NCBI RefSeq assembly: GCF_000699445.3
Contig: NC_067201.1
Span: forward strand, 24,629,033 to 24,693,032
From: Schistosoma haematobium
Taxonomy: Eukaryota > Platyhelminthes > Trematoda > Strigeidida > Schistosomatidae
Direction of reading: 5' to 3'
Length of the DNA stretch: 64,000 bases
In this document: piece after piece, positions 22,691 through 34,992 of the stretch
Layout: every line of letters begins with the position of its first letter
Position numbering within the stretch: position 1 is the first letter of the stretch
The notes under the pieces: generated by a model
What the model was told of the DNA's origin: nothing
The model's input: the letters and a program-made list of their open reading frames with translations, nothing else
Database searches by the model: none
Made by a program: the position numbers and the translations under genes

Positions 22691-23579
22691 AAACTCATAA
22701 TTATTAGTTCAATCGAAATTTGACTTTTCTTTCCATCATATCACTATTCACAGAATCGTGTTGATCGTTTGACAGAGTCAATATAAGGAGCAGCAAATCT
22801 CAAACTAATTTCACTTGGTTCTGGCATCAACCATGTTAATCAATTGATTTCATTTTATTTGTAGTAAGATTGTGTAACGTGCAATGTTGCCTTGACAGTT
22901 CCATTGATGTTCCATTGATGATCTCAGTCAATTATTAGGAAACAACTGCAAATATTCTACGCGGATATCAAGCTATTTCCTTGAACTGTGCTACGTGAAA
23001 TCTAGTCACATGCTGTTTTCGCATCATACTCATGTCAGTTTAACTATTTTTGTTGATCAGGATGAGGTTGTGACCGCGATGGATTTTCTGACAAACAACA
23101 GTATAGTTGATTGGAAATCGACATCTACGTTTAATAGTCAGTGCATGTAGCATGAATAATGATTGTATTGACAACGTGAGTATGTGTGAGACATAAATGT
23201 TTAATGTTTAGCTTCACAGAGAGAGTGTTTCAGTGGAAAGGTCAGCTAAAGAGATAGACCAATACAATGGAGAAATGGATAACCTTGTCACTGTGTAAAA
23301 ACAATCACGCATGAACCAGTACTAACAACCTAGAATCAACTCACAGTCCTACATGCTTCTTCACGTTTTGCCATGTATTTTATATATCATTGTAATTGCT
23401 TTAACTCAATCATTGCAGCAGTTATCCACACTCTTTTGTGCACTGTTTAAACGAAACAGTTTCCACATTGGTTTGCTCTTGGTTTGTGTTTTGCATGTTG
23501 ATAAACTGTTACCAAGTTTAGACACATCTACCAGCTGTCTTTTGCTCTATCTTATGTTGTAATTCCTCTTTATGTTACT
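22691..23579. other. Spacer, nothing recognised
   Basis: The hydrophobic 69-codon ORF at 23353-23562 has no cleavage site, splice context or paralogue and is probably chance. Confidence 0.4.
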
Positions 23580-24299
23580 GTTACAGTGAGTCTTTTCTCA
23601 TTTTATACAAAAGGACGCGTTAAACGTCACAAATGCCTCACAAGGTGAGATTTGTAACTAATTTTCGTTTATTATTCAATAAAGAACGGTTATTCTAGAC
23701 AATTAGTTGTTTTGTGAAATTCAGTTTTGCGCACTTCGGTAGATCTAACACGAAGTAAATAATCTTCTTTTTTGAACTTCGATGAACTGATAAACACGAG
23801 ATTCAAACTGTTTACTGCTTCATATGTTAGTTTATGAAATTAATGTATTAATTCCCTTATAACAAGTGAACGGAATAATTCCGATGATGATCGGTTTCTT
23901 AACTAGTTTGAATGTTCCGTTTGAACAAATCAGTCAACTGGTGTCAGTTACTAAGAGAATCGCATCGGTCAACCTACTCGTTCTACAGTCAACTACAATT
24001 TCGTCAGTTTCTCTTCACATTATTCACACATAATTCAATGTTATACATGAGAGAAAACGCGATCCAATCATCATCTAACGAATTACTACTGTTCAAACGA
24101 TTGTCTTTTCGTCTATTCAGTGATTAATTTCAAAGAACAACACATGGTGAACAACAAATGAATAGTTTATTTACATTTAGTTACAGAATATCTGACATGG
24201 TAATGTACAGCACAGCACAGTACAGTACAGTACAGTTCATTACAATACAATAGTCAGTAGACGCATAAACACAAACATTTACAAGTTACATTGAATGTA

Positions 24300-24400
24300 C
24301 AATGGTTTAAGGATGTAGGTCGAAGAAGAAGAAGAAGGAGAAGAAGAAGATAAGAACAATAAGAGAAGAAGGATGAGAAGAAGAGCGTGAACGTGAAAAT
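24300..24400. repeat. GAA/AGA microsatellite, unit 1
   Basis: Imperfect GAAGAA tract. The corresponding tract in unit 2 (33233-33318) is longer and purer; this is the main length difference between the units. Confidence 0.8.
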
Positions 24401-24634
24401 GGATTGAAAGAGTTACCGATGTACATGGATGATTGACTCACATTAGAGCCAACCAATTACGCAAATATAAAACTGCAATAAAATATTCACTGATATCTAA
24501 CATTCAACAGATAGATATTCAGCAAACAGTTTACTTAATAAGAACTTTCATTATGATGAGTGATTGCGATTACCACGAATTGTACGTAGCTCACAGTGTA
24601 AACATGTCCGTTCACTTACCACAAACATTCTTAT

Positions 24635-25971
24635 TCATTCATGCGTAATCGTGTACAGTTTAGTGATTGGAGGAACATCAGATGTGTGAAGCAACTTTGC
24701 AAACATATTAGTGCAAGGAGATGCCTCGAAGAGAGAAGTTGCAACATTCTGGTTGGTGATGTTATCAGGCATTTGTAAGTTAAAGCTAATTAGAATAACT
24801 GAAGTTCCGAGAATGTAGACTGGAACTTCAAATACACACACTGATAGAACGTATTTCACTGTTAAACTTCACTCAACACCTTTCTGTAACGTCTGTCAAC
24901 CGTTGCTTACTGATTGATTGACTGACTGACTGACTGACTGCTGGCTCACTTCTGACTCACTGACATTTCTATGGACAATGGACATACAGTGCATTTATCA
25001 GTAACAATTAGCTAAGATCTACCGATCAACTTTGCATGGAAACACTTGCTTCTTTGTTTATGCCAACTACATATTCTCAAATGATTTCTGTCATTTCAGT
25101 TCACCGAAATAAAATGCAACACAACTACCCGCAATTACATAAACCATAATACACTGACCCTAATTGCACTGGATATTCGAAACAATCCTCATTATTATTA
25201 ATATGACCATGATAAACATGATTTCAACTTACAACAACACACTCTTCCTCCAATCACATGGTCAGTTGAATTGATGATCTTTATCGTAGCGTTTTCAAAC
25301 AGTCCAGAATACAGATTGCACCATTTCGGTTTGAGCTGTAAATAAGGAGAAGTTTGAAAGGTAACGTATATCTGCAATTCATACATCAAATGGTTGATGG
25401 ATGTAGCATTCCATCGAAAAATAATAATCCTGATGATAATAATAATAGCTCAAATGGGACACTTGACATCTCAATGAAACGCTCCATACAGTCAATAATT
25501 GCAAACGTTCCTTATTCTCTACAACTAATAATAACAATAATATTTCTGTTAAGATATCAGAATATGTTGATGTTGAGATGAATCGGTGATCATCAATTCA
25601 ATTGGAAGTATGTATATATACAGTGATATATCAGTTAGACAATTACATATTTAGTGAAAATGTAAAACGCATCTGAAACTTACAATTTCATATGTGTATA
25701 GATTACACTGAGGATGAGATCGGCATTCTGTAAGACAGTCTGATTCCGTTTTGACTGAATTCAACCAGTAGTTTTGTGAGAATGTCTTCTCTGGCAGTCC
25801 CAATTTGACTATCCATTGTGAATAGTTGTAATGCATATTTGTGCTGCATTTCGGGCACTGCTCACATGAGGATAACAATGTCAAATGATTTGTCACATTT
25901 GTTTGTGTGTGCAAACAATATGAAAGATGAATTGAAATGTATACAGTGATCAAGAATGAATATTGAATCAT
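24635..25971 (-). CDS. Secreted PAN/apple-like protein, unit 1
   Basis: Three exons on minus: 25971-25684 (288 nt), 25335-25233 (103 nt), 24819-24635 (185 nt with stop), with introns of 348 and 413 bp, gt-ag, phases 0 and 1, 191 aa in all. The start is the ATG after which a signal peptide (MIQYSFLITVYISIHLSYC) follows; an upstream ATG at 26025 would bury it. The cysteine pattern SDCLTECRSHPQCNLYTYE, then KWCNLYSG, fits a PAN/apple module, a fold that binds proteins or sugars outside cells. Potential N-glycosylation sites are NYSQ and NATI. The third exon gives a short hydrophobic stretch (YILGTSVILISF) and a polar tail; its acceptor is the least certain part, since another AG would give a different frame. 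A TATA box lies 76 bp upstream. Function unknown. Confidence 0.7.
24911..24942. repeat. GACT microsatellite, unit 1
   Basis: Tandem tetranucleotide tract; the same tract is at 33844-33875 in unit 2 and decayed at about 59210-59260. Confidence 0.8.
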
Positions 25972-26046
25972 TTGATGTAACTTGAAATGTATAGGAAATG
26001 GTTTATTGTTCGACAATAACAACAACTACTACTGCTGCTGCTGCTG

Positions 26047-26054
26047 TTTATATA
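26047..26054 (-). promoter_or_regulatory. TATA box of the PAN-like gene, unit 1
   Basis: TATATAAA on minus, 76 bp before the ATG. A CAG/TAG triplet run follows in the presumed 5' UTR, and CCAATCAATTG lies just upstream. Identical in unit 2. Confidence 0.6.
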
Positions 26055-26059
26055 GTGGA

Positions 26060-29000
26060 GATGAATCAATTGATTGGTGGAAATTCCCATATCCACAAAT
26101 TGACCAATTGGGTGGCTGCTCATTGGAAATAAATAATTTCTGACCAGTTGGATGAATGCAAATTGTATTGGTCATTTATTTCATTATGAATAGTCATTAT
26201 GGCTCTCACGGTGATTTTCATCGAGTTTACATGTCCATGTTTTGGTCAATTCTATGTTGATGTTAAAACAATTGAGGATACTGTGTCATTTACTTCGTCA
26301 ATTAAGTCTAGTTGCGATTCGATGTTGATGTGCACATAACTGATGTTTGTGCGTGATTTAGTGTTGCACTCTCGTTAAACATCATTATCTTGAACCGACT
26401 TACTTATGTTCTTCTCGAATATCTCAATGCAGTGACCATAACTGCTTCCTACATCACAACCAATAACAATTGAATTTTGATGATGTAATTGTTTTTAACC
26501 GAGATCATTCCGATTATCATCTAATGAACTCATCACTGTATGTCTGGTCTGATCTCACAGGAACGATGGCAACATTACTTAAATAGAATGAGTTATCTAT
26601 GAGAATTAATCGATTGCCTTCACTGTTTCTTTTCACTTCGAATTCCAACAGTGGAGCATGTGATTTTCTCAACAGAATGTGTTGGTTTAATACAGTACTA
26701 CTGTGCTTGATAAGTTTCCAAACAAATTAATCAGTTCTCTGATGTTGTATATATAAAGCGAAAATTTCACGTTTAGATTAGAGACAGTGAATATAAGACA
26801 TGGGAGTGTGTGTGAATCAGCCGACCTCCTTTGAAAATGTTTCTTACATATTCCGTCACCAATCGTTTCTCAGTAAACCGACCATGACAATTTTCTATCA
26901 ATTCCTAGTGACATGAAATAGTGTTCCACCTTCAAATTGACTACATCAATGAAATCACAGCAGTAATCGTGACTCAGTAGGCTGACTTACGATGTTTATG
27001 ACTTTTATTACGAAGGGAGTGTAGTTTCAGCTGATATATGCATGCTACTACGAACACATACACACCTAGATTATAAGTCATAAATAGGGCTGACTGTCAA
27101 GTCATAGAGCCTGTGACAATTTACCAACGGAAATATTCTTATGATTTTCAGAAATGTTACAATCTCCAATCTGTCATTCGTAGTTACAGTTTCATCATGA
27201 TAGACAAACGGAATAAATGAGATCTGTGTGGTCTGTTAACTGTGTCAAACTACATTTTCTACCGCTTTGTTCAGGGTGATATTCAATGTTGGAACAGAAC
27301 AACTTTATTTTTTCTTGTGTTGACTTTCCACCTATCAAACGATACAACAGACTCTGAATAAAGCAGTGATTGTCGCACAATCTTACTATGATGAAAGATG
27401 TTTTGGCTGGAGATCTGGTTGACTTTCACCAACCAGACGATAACTCGTATCGAATTCGTTCCACGAGTATGAAACGAGATCAGTTAGAATGTTTAACTTC
27501 AATTCACTACCATATTCCACTGTTTCTTTCACACAGAATCTATTCACGTTTGACAACAGTCGATCATTTGAAGCAGCTTTACACAACAGAACATTTAATC
27601 AAACATGGGATGAAATTAAAAGTCCGTTTACAAATGAGAGACTTTGCCATCTCTACCACTACCTTGACTTTAACCTACAATGGTTATTTTGATCATCATC
27701 ATTATGTAAGTAAACAACTGCATCCATTCATGTAACGGAATATGTACTCTAGCTAACCTTTTATTATTATTATTGTTATTTCTATGAGTATTATTATTAT
27801 TGTTTTTGTTGTTGTTGTTTAGTGAACGCCTTCACACAAACATGAACTTCTTCCCATAACACTAAATTACACATTCGACATCTGCTTTCCTCATATTGTG
27901 GTTCACACGTCCTTCCATTATATCAACATGTTTATTGTTATTGTTGTAAATAGGGCATTTTATTCCCATCATCATCATCATCTTATTCTATTCAAACTAT
28001 AATTCAGAGCTTGTTTGTTAGTCTTTCGCTTACAGTTCATTTACAATAACACCCTGTGAAATTCAATCAACAACATGGTCTCGCATTCACTTTACAATAC
28101 GAGATTAGATTCCTTCATCGTTTTCGTTACTTTCTCGTGTTCATCATTGCCTGATTTCCACATTCTCATCACTGAATGCACCAGTACACTTTCACAGTTG
28201 CCTCAATCACTACTTATAAGTACAACACAGAACAATATCATGGGCTATTCTTATTAGGACGTCAATGAACTGGTATGATGATAAATTATTTTCAATCCTC
28301 AATCATATATGTACATCACGATTTTGTGGAATCGACTGTCGACATGACTGACTATCGGATGATGAATAATTCACTGAATGAAGTGTTCATGTGATTACAG
28401 TGCACGATGAATTCAAACACTGATTCTTCGATTAACTTTGTTTTGTGTAAAGCCAGTAGAAAAACAGGTATTCTCTCTGCCCGTTCAATGACTAATACGT
28501 GTATTATCCACATCAATAATACATATTGGTTTAAATGCTATGTGTGTTCTGCTACGTTAAACTCCTTCTTCTCTAACTACTAATAATAATTACTTGGATC
28601 AACTCTGATCAACTGGTTGAATACTCATTATAAATGAATCAATCAAATGAATGTGTTCAGTGGATGGATGTGGTTGAGAATATTCCATAACAAATCAGAT
28701 ATCAGTATGTCTGCATTCAATCAAGTTATGAGTAACGAAACAGACTACTCAATACTGATAAGTAGTAGTATAGAGTAATATACAAAACGCTAGTCAAACT
28801 ACTCGAATGGACAGAATACAATCAACCTAAAAGAACACATGTCAATTGCAAATATGCCCAATTCAATCGTATGATTAGTCTCACTCACATAGTATCAATG
28901 AGAATGAGGCTTTAAATTAGTCAGAGGGTTACTGAATTGCAGAAGAAATATGATCAACATTAAGTGAAATGAACTTGACAAAATGTTCCACTCATCCAAT

Positions 29001-29965
29001 TAATCTGGTTTCACTCAATTTCACTTTGTGGAAGGCTTCTTCAAGTTCAGGTGTTCACCTCATTCAATTCGGCGGTGCAACAATTGAAGAATGTAGTATG
29101 TTTCCACTTGTCTAATGACATGATGAAAAGGTTTGACGTTAAATTAATATCACATGTGTCTTGCAAAATTACCAGTTAACTTCAATCCAGTGCATATTCA
29201 CACAATTTTACATGATCAAGTCCAGTTGATTGCCAGCCACATGACACACACTATTTTGAAATCAGTCATTTTGTGTTATGCTGTTGTGAAACATTATTTG
29301 TGTTCGAGATTCCATCTATTTTGATGAGTAAACTATTGAACTTCAGTGAAGTACACAGTTGGATAGTTGGTTGTTTGAGAGTTACACTCAACGTGGACTG
29401 TATTGGACCTACGAAATATGGTTTACTTTTACTAATGATAGATATCAAGCTGCAATGTTCTATATCTCTGCACTTCTGAGAAGCATGGAATTCGTTCTCC
29501 ATAATAGATTGTTTGGTGTTTGATTCTGTATGTTCTGAACGTGTAAACGACAGTTGAAATGGCATATCACTAATGTCTCGGATGAAAGTAGTAGTTTTGT
29601 GAATCTGCATCATTAACAGGAGGAATCAATGAGTGGATACATGAAGGCACATGTATTTTCGTCAATAAATATTGCACATTCCACCCTGTTCCACTGCTTC
29701 AAATAGACATCAATCTCTCTATCTGTAGGTGCTTTACACTAAACAAGTGAATGAACCAAATACCCTGAAAATGCTTCAACTCATCGATAAGTGTCAGCAT
29801 TCATATTTTCTCACTGTATGCAATGCATCATTCGTTAAGTGTTTGAATCCACATTGTAGTGAGTAGAGACCGATTTCGTGTATGTCTTCTCACTGCTGAT
29901 GACCGAATTCAGTGAAACCAGTTGGAACAGGACCAATGGTCATGCTGACTGAATATTCATTGTAC
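26060..29965. other. Non-coding part of unit 1, one uncertain exon
   Basis: No domain-bearing gene found. A block at 27537-27708 has a good acceptor (tttctttcacacag) and donor (TTAT|gtaagtaaac) and stays open in two plus frames, so it may be an exon of an unknown gene; nothing else of that gene was found. Other ORFs (28075-28257, 29266-29613, 29273-29479) are not kept as frames in the diverged inverted copy near 62 kb. Confidence 0.45.
27370..27735 (+). CDS. Unrecognised 121-codon ORF, possible exon (unit 1)
   Basis: Open between stops at 27367 and 27735, beginning with a TTG rather than an ATG; the first ATGs are at 27388 and 27391. Near its end a strong donor (gtaagtaaac at 27709) and a pyrimidine-rich acceptor before 27537 suggest a real exon may lie inside. 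No domain recognised. Identical in unit 2 (36303-36668), which gives no evidence of constraint because the duplication is so recent. Confidence 0.25.
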   Translation: MSHNLTMMKDVLAGDLVDFHQPDDNSYRIRSTSMKRDQLECLTSIHYHIPLFLSHRIYSRLTTVDHLKQLYTTEHLIKHGMKLKVRLQMRDFAISTTTLTLTYNGYFDHHHYVSKQLHPFM

Positions 29966-31684
29966 ACAGTTTCAACACTGCTTCTATTTCCCGACGTAAT
30001 GTGTTCTTCGGCAATCCACTTTTCCGCTTCCCTTCAGGATTCCAAGTTAGGACTTGCCTCGTGATGCAGTTTGACCGTTTGCGTAATGTATGTCATATCC
30101 ATTTCCATCGTCTTTTCCTTAATTCCTCTTCAGCTGGAAGTTGGTTTGTTCTCTCCCACAGAAGGCTGTTGCTGATGGTATTCGGCCAATGGATGTTGAG
30201 TATGTTGCGTAGACAGCTGTTTATAGATATTTGTACCTTCTTGATGGTGATTGTTGTTGTTCTTCAAGTTTCAGCTCCGTACAGTAGAACTGCCTTGACG
30301 TTGATATTGAAGATTCTGACTTTGATATTGGTTGACAGACAGTTGTTTTGAGTTCCATATGTTCTCCAATTGAAGGAATGCGGTCCATGCTTTGCCAATC
30401 CCCGCCATTACGTCTGCATCTGAACCTCTTAGTTCATCGATGATACTTCCTTGGTATGTGAAGGATTCTACATCTTCCAGAGTTTCGCTATCTATGTCTC
30501 ACTTCAGTGCTTCAGCTGGTATATTGTCGGGTCGTGCTGATTTCCCGCTCTTGACTTGTCCGATGGCCATTCTGATTTGTTCCGTCGTTGGTGGATTGAC
30601 ATATAAGGGAGGAAGATCTGTGTGTGCTGCTTCGATGTCCGGTGGATTCATTGGAGCCGGCCTATTCAGGAGTTCCTCGAAGTACTCTACCCATCTGTTC
30701 CGTTGTTGTTCAATTTCTGTGATTGGCCTGCCTTCTTTGTCTTTGACCGGTCTCTCTGGTTTACTATATTTCCCTGCTAGTTTCTTCGTTGTATCGTCAA
30801 GCTGTTTCATATTTCCTTCTCTTGCAGCCTTTTCCACCATCGTTGCTGGTTCTTCCACGTATTTCTTCTTGTCGACTCGAATGCTCTTCTTCACTTGCTT
30901 GTTTGCTTCTCTGTATTCAGCTTGTGTTTGGACTTTCTGTGCTCGTGTTCGGCTGTTGTTAATTGTTGTCTTCTTGTTCTTCCTTTCTTTGATCCTGTCC
31001 AGTGTTTCTATAGAGGTCCATTGCTTATGATGATGCTACTTGAGGCTCAGAACCTCTTGACACGTTGAAGTTAATGCTTCCACGATACCTTTCCAGTTGT
31101 CCTCCATAGTAGTTTCTTCTTCCTTCAGTAGATCCTGTAAGGCTTGGAACCTGTTGTTGAGAGCTATCTTGAATTCATTGAGTTTGTGAGTATCTCGAAT
31201 GAAGGCTGTATCGAACCTTTGTAGTGCAGTTTGTCCACTTGTCCAGTTCTTCTTTAGCTTCAGTTTTAAATTGGCCACAACTAGGTGGTGTGGTGATCTG
31301 AAGCTATGTCAGCTGCTCTCCTGCTTCTCACATCTTCCATTGTCCTTCGGAACGTCTTATTGATGCAAATATGATCTATCTGGTTCTCTGTGGTGTGGTT
31401 CGGTCAGATCCATGTGGCTTTGTGTATACGTTTGTGTGGAAATATTGTTCCGCCTATGACCAATTTGTTGAATGCACACACATTTGCAAATCTTTCCTCA
31501 TTTTCGGTTGTCTCTCCCAGTCTATGTCGTCCAATGATCTCCCATCAGAATGGTGAGGTCGTTTCTTGAGCACTTCTCTGTGATTGATTGCAGCCTCTCA
31601 TAGAACTGATTTTTAATGTCGTCGTTGCTATCATTGATGGGTTCATAACACTGGATAATATTGGCTGATTCCCAGTACTGTCAA
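29966..31684 (-). mobile_element. RTE retrotransposon with internal deletion
   Basis: On minus it reads the end of the endonuclease (HTTEN...ICIN, then ASDHHLVVANLKLK near 31270-31400, with frameshifts), the linker as in 1-700, and RT motifs only to PDNIPAEALK at 30499. It then jumps within one codon to the region [21 protein letters not shown] (equivalent to 1545-1610). About 800 bp, including the catalytic FADD block, are missing compared with the copy at 1-2178. The 3' end is cut near 29966 before the TAAG tail. Inactive. Confidence 0.85.
30499..31278 (-). pseudogene. RTE linker and N-terminal RT fragment
   Basis: Two open pieces in minus (31278-31036 and 30894-30499) are separated by a stop at the same site as in the copy at 1-2178 (codon after VLSLK). 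It shares nearly every residue with that copy up to PAEALK, where the internal deletion begins. Confidence 0.8.
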
Positions 31685-31699
31685 GTTGTACCTCCTCAT

Positions 31700-31985
31700 T
31701 TCCGATGCTATTTGACTGGTCTTCCCGGTCTGGTTGTTAGAAGTGGCATCGGCCTCGTGGCTTCCGAAGGAACTCGGCTTTCACTATGAGGCATCATAGT
31801 TCTTCTAAATGAGGAGCTTCTAACTCCCAGGGCAGAGTTTAAATGGTTTGAATTAATTTTTCTGGTTAGCGTTCTTCTAGCGAGTGAGATTTCCACTGGA
31901 TGGGATCGCTAACCACATGCTCACTCTCGCCCTTTACCCTGTGTTGGACCGGTAGTAACTCTAGAAGAGCTACAGGCGGAGTTGT
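31700..31985 (-). mobile_element. End fragment of another non-LTR element
   Basis: GC-richer block with 'ctggatgggatcgctaaccacatgctc' style sequence and 'tctagaagagctacagg'. A shorter relative is at 54250-54345 (plus). A 62-codon minus ORF (31708-31896) has no domain. Family not assigned. Confidence 0.55.
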
Positions 31986-32169
31986 TTGTGTCGTATACAT
32001 CGACTAATATACAGTGATCAGGATTCAGTGTACATCGGTGTTCACTGTACTGATGCTTATCACATGCTGAATTGTGTTTCAGAGTACACTCATGATACGA
32101 AAAAATTTGATGTGAATCGAGTAGTTTATATCAGTTTAAGAAGTAAATCAGTTGAAATTCCTATGAATA

Positions 32170-32575
32170 TTTGTCCGTGATATAAACAACAGTTATCAAT
32201 AGTAGTCGGTAAATATACGTACGATTCTACCCATTTGTACGTTTCTACAAGCCTACTCTTACTACATTCAATGTCGACATTTCATTATTTTAATGCAATT
32301 GACTAGAATACCCTGACTCAACAATCACTACTACAGTCTCTCGAATAAATAAATATTTCAATGTACAAAGTTATATTTCACGCTTCAGATCAGTAAATTA
32401 GTTTGACGCGGCCAATCGAACAATTGTCAGTGTCAAACTAACTAACATTCAACAACTGATTGAAGTATTTCCACTTCAAAACAATCATCTCGAATCATTC
32501 AGTTTCAGTGAGCTTGCCAAACAACCTTCATTGGAACACACTTTCGATGAGAGTTTTGTTAGTTGAACATACTAT
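32170..32575. repeat. Spacer block repeated at 40010-40360 and, inverted, at 61010-61190
   Basis: Shared blocks include 'tgtccgt', 'atgtaaacaacag', 'gtcgacatttcatt', 'tgcaattgactagaa' and 'ctctcgaataaa'. It marks the start of the next repeat unit, diverged between copies. Confidence 0.75.
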
Positions 32576-33240
32576 ACTTTATAAAAGTGTGAGTGTTTTT
32601 TCAGTTTATACAAAAGGACGCGATAAACGTCACAGACACCTCACAAGTTGATGTTTGTAAGTAATTTTTGTGTATTATTCTATAAAGAGCGGTTATTCTA
32701 GATAAATGGTTGTTCTGCGAAATTCGGTTTCGCGCGTAACTTGATTGGGTGACGTGGACGCTTCAATAGACCTAACACGGAATAATTCCGGTGACGATCG
32801 GTTTCTTGAGATGTACTAGTAAGTTCGGTAGTTTGAATGTTCCGTTTCAACACATCAGTCAACAGGTGTCAGTTACTAAGAGAATCGCATCGGTCAACCT
32901 ACTCGTTCTACAGTCAACTACAATTTCGTCAGTTTCTCTTCACATTATTCACACATAATTCAATGTTATACATGAGAGAAAACGCGATCCAATCATCATC
33001 TAACGAATTACTACTGTTCAAACGATTGTCTTTTCGTCTATTCAGTGATTAATTTCAAAGAACAACACATGGTGAACAACAAATGAATAGTTTATTTACA
33101 TTTAGTTACAGAATATCTGACATGGTAATGTACAGCACAGCACAGTACAGTACAGTACAGTTCATTACAATACAATAGTCAGTAGACGCATGAACACAAA
33201 CATTTACAAATTACATTGAATGTACAATGGTTTAATGATG

Positions 33241-33258
33241 TAAGAATAAGAATAAGAA

Positions 33259-33303
<45 letters not shown>

Positions 33304-33318
33304 GAAGAAGAAGAAGAT
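33241..33318. repeat. GAA microsatellite, unit 2
   Basis: Long, nearly pure GAA tract after several AATAAG units; gives a spurious Ser-rich ORF on minus. Confidence 0.9.
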
Positions 33319-33567
33319 TGTGAAAGGGGAACAGGTTTGAAATAGTGACCGATGTACATGGATGATTGATTTACACTAGAGCAAACCAATTACGCAAATA
33401 TAAAACTGCAATAAAATATTCACTGATATCTAACATTCAACAGATAGATATTCAGCAAACAGTTTACTTAATAAGAACTTTCATTATGATGAGTGATTGC
33501 GATTACCACGAATTGTACGTAGCTCACAGTGTAAACATGTCCGTTCACTTACCACAAACATTCTTAT

Positions 33568-34904
33568 TCATTCATGCGTAATCGTGTACAGTTTAGTGAT
33601 TGGAGGAACATCAGATGTGTGAAGCAACTTTGCAAACATATTAGTGCAAGGAGATGCCTCGAAGAGAGAAGTTGCAACATTCTGGTTGGTGATGTTATCA
33701 GGCATTTGTAAGTTAAAGCTAATTAGAATAACTGAAGTTCCGAGAATGTAGACTGGAACTTCAAATACACACACTGATAGAACGTATTTCACTGTTAAAC
33801 TTCACTCAACACCTTTCTGTAACGTCTGTCAACCGTTGCTTACTGATTGATTGACTGACTGACTGACTGACTGCTGGCTCACTTCTGACTCACTGACATT
33901 TCTATGGACAATGGATATACAGTGCATTTATCAGTAACAATTAGCTAAGATCTACCGATCAACTTTGCATGGAAACACTTGCTTCTTTGTTTATGCCAAC
34001 TACATATTCTCAAATGATTTCTGTCATTTCAGTTCACCGAAATAAAATGCAACACAACTACCCGCAATTACATAAACCATAATACACTGACCCTAATTAC
34101 ACTGGATATTCGAAACAATCCTCATTATTATTAATATGACCATGATAAACATGATTTCAACTTACAACAACACACTCTTCCTCCAATCACATGGTCAGTT
34201 GAATTGATGATCTTTATCGTAGCGTTTTCAAACAGTCCAGAATACAGATTGCACCATTTCGGTTTGAGCTGTAAATAAGGAGAAGTTTGAAAGGTAACGT
34301 ATATCTGCAATTCATACATCAAATGGTTGATGGATGTAGCATTCCATCGAAAAATAATAATGCTGATGATAATAGTAATAGTTCAAATGGGACACTTGAC
34401 ATCTCAATGAAACGCTCCATACAGTCAATAATTGCAAACGTTCCTTATTCTCTACAACTAATAATAACAATAATATTTCTGTTAAGATATCAGAATATGT
34501 TGATGTTGAGATGAATCGGTGATCATCAATTCAATTGGAAGTATGTATATATACAGTGATATATCAGTTAGACAATTACATATTTAGTGAAAATGTAAAA
34601 CGCATCTGAAACTTACAATTTCATATGTGTATAGATTACACTGAGGATGAGATCGGCATTCTGTAAGACAGTCTGATTCCGTTTTGACTGAATTCAACCA
34701 GTAGTTTTGTGAGAATGTCTTCTCTGGCAGTCCCAATTTGACTATCCATTGTGAATAGTTGTAATGCATATTTGTGCTGCATTTCGGGCACTGCTCACAT
34801 GAGGATAACAATGTCAAATGATTTGTCACATTTGTTTGTGTGTGCAAACAATATGAAAGATGAATTGAAATGTATACAGTGATCAAGAATGAATATTGAA
34901 TCAT
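33568..34904 (-). CDS. Secreted PAN/apple-like protein, unit 2
   Basis: Same model as the unit 1 gene shifted by 8,933: exons 34904-34617, 34268-34166, 33752-33568; 191 aa. I saw no coding difference in these exons between the two units. All splice sites, the signal peptide, the cysteine pattern and the TATA box (34980-34987) are kept. The pair therefore doubles the dose of one product rather than giving two variants. Confidence 0.7.
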
Positions 34905-34979
34905 TTGATGTAACTTGAAATGTATAGGAAATGGTTTATTGTTCGACAATAACAACAACTACTACTGCTGCTGCTGCTG

Positions 34980-34987
34980 TTTATATA
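34980..34987 (-). promoter_or_regulatory. TATA box of the PAN-like gene, unit 2
   Basis: TATATAAA on minus, 76 bp before the ATG at 34904, same context as in unit 1. Confidence 0.6.
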
Positions 34988-34992
34988 GTGGA

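Larger units (their letters stand above)
23580..30300. repeat. Tandem duplication, unit 1
   Basis: From about 23915 to 30297 the sequence is nearly identical to 32840-39230. The offset is 8,925 before and 8,933 after a GAA-type microsatellite. 23580-23914 also aligns with 32590-32839 but is clearly diverged. The unit holds the PAN-like gene on minus and the start of the RTE fragment. Near identity in non-coding DNA points to a recent duplication or homogenisation. Confidence 0.95.

Noticed and set aside
24433..24648. 71-codon plus ORF present in both units (also 33366-33581)
   Set aside because: Antisense to the 3' end of the PAN-like gene region; identity between units only reflects the recent duplication.
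24905..24945. CRISPR-like array from the GACT repeats
   Set aside because: Simple tetranucleotide microsatellite without spacers, in a eukaryotic genome.
33204..33389. Ser/Tyr-rich ORF
   Set aside because: Translation of the GAA microsatellite.
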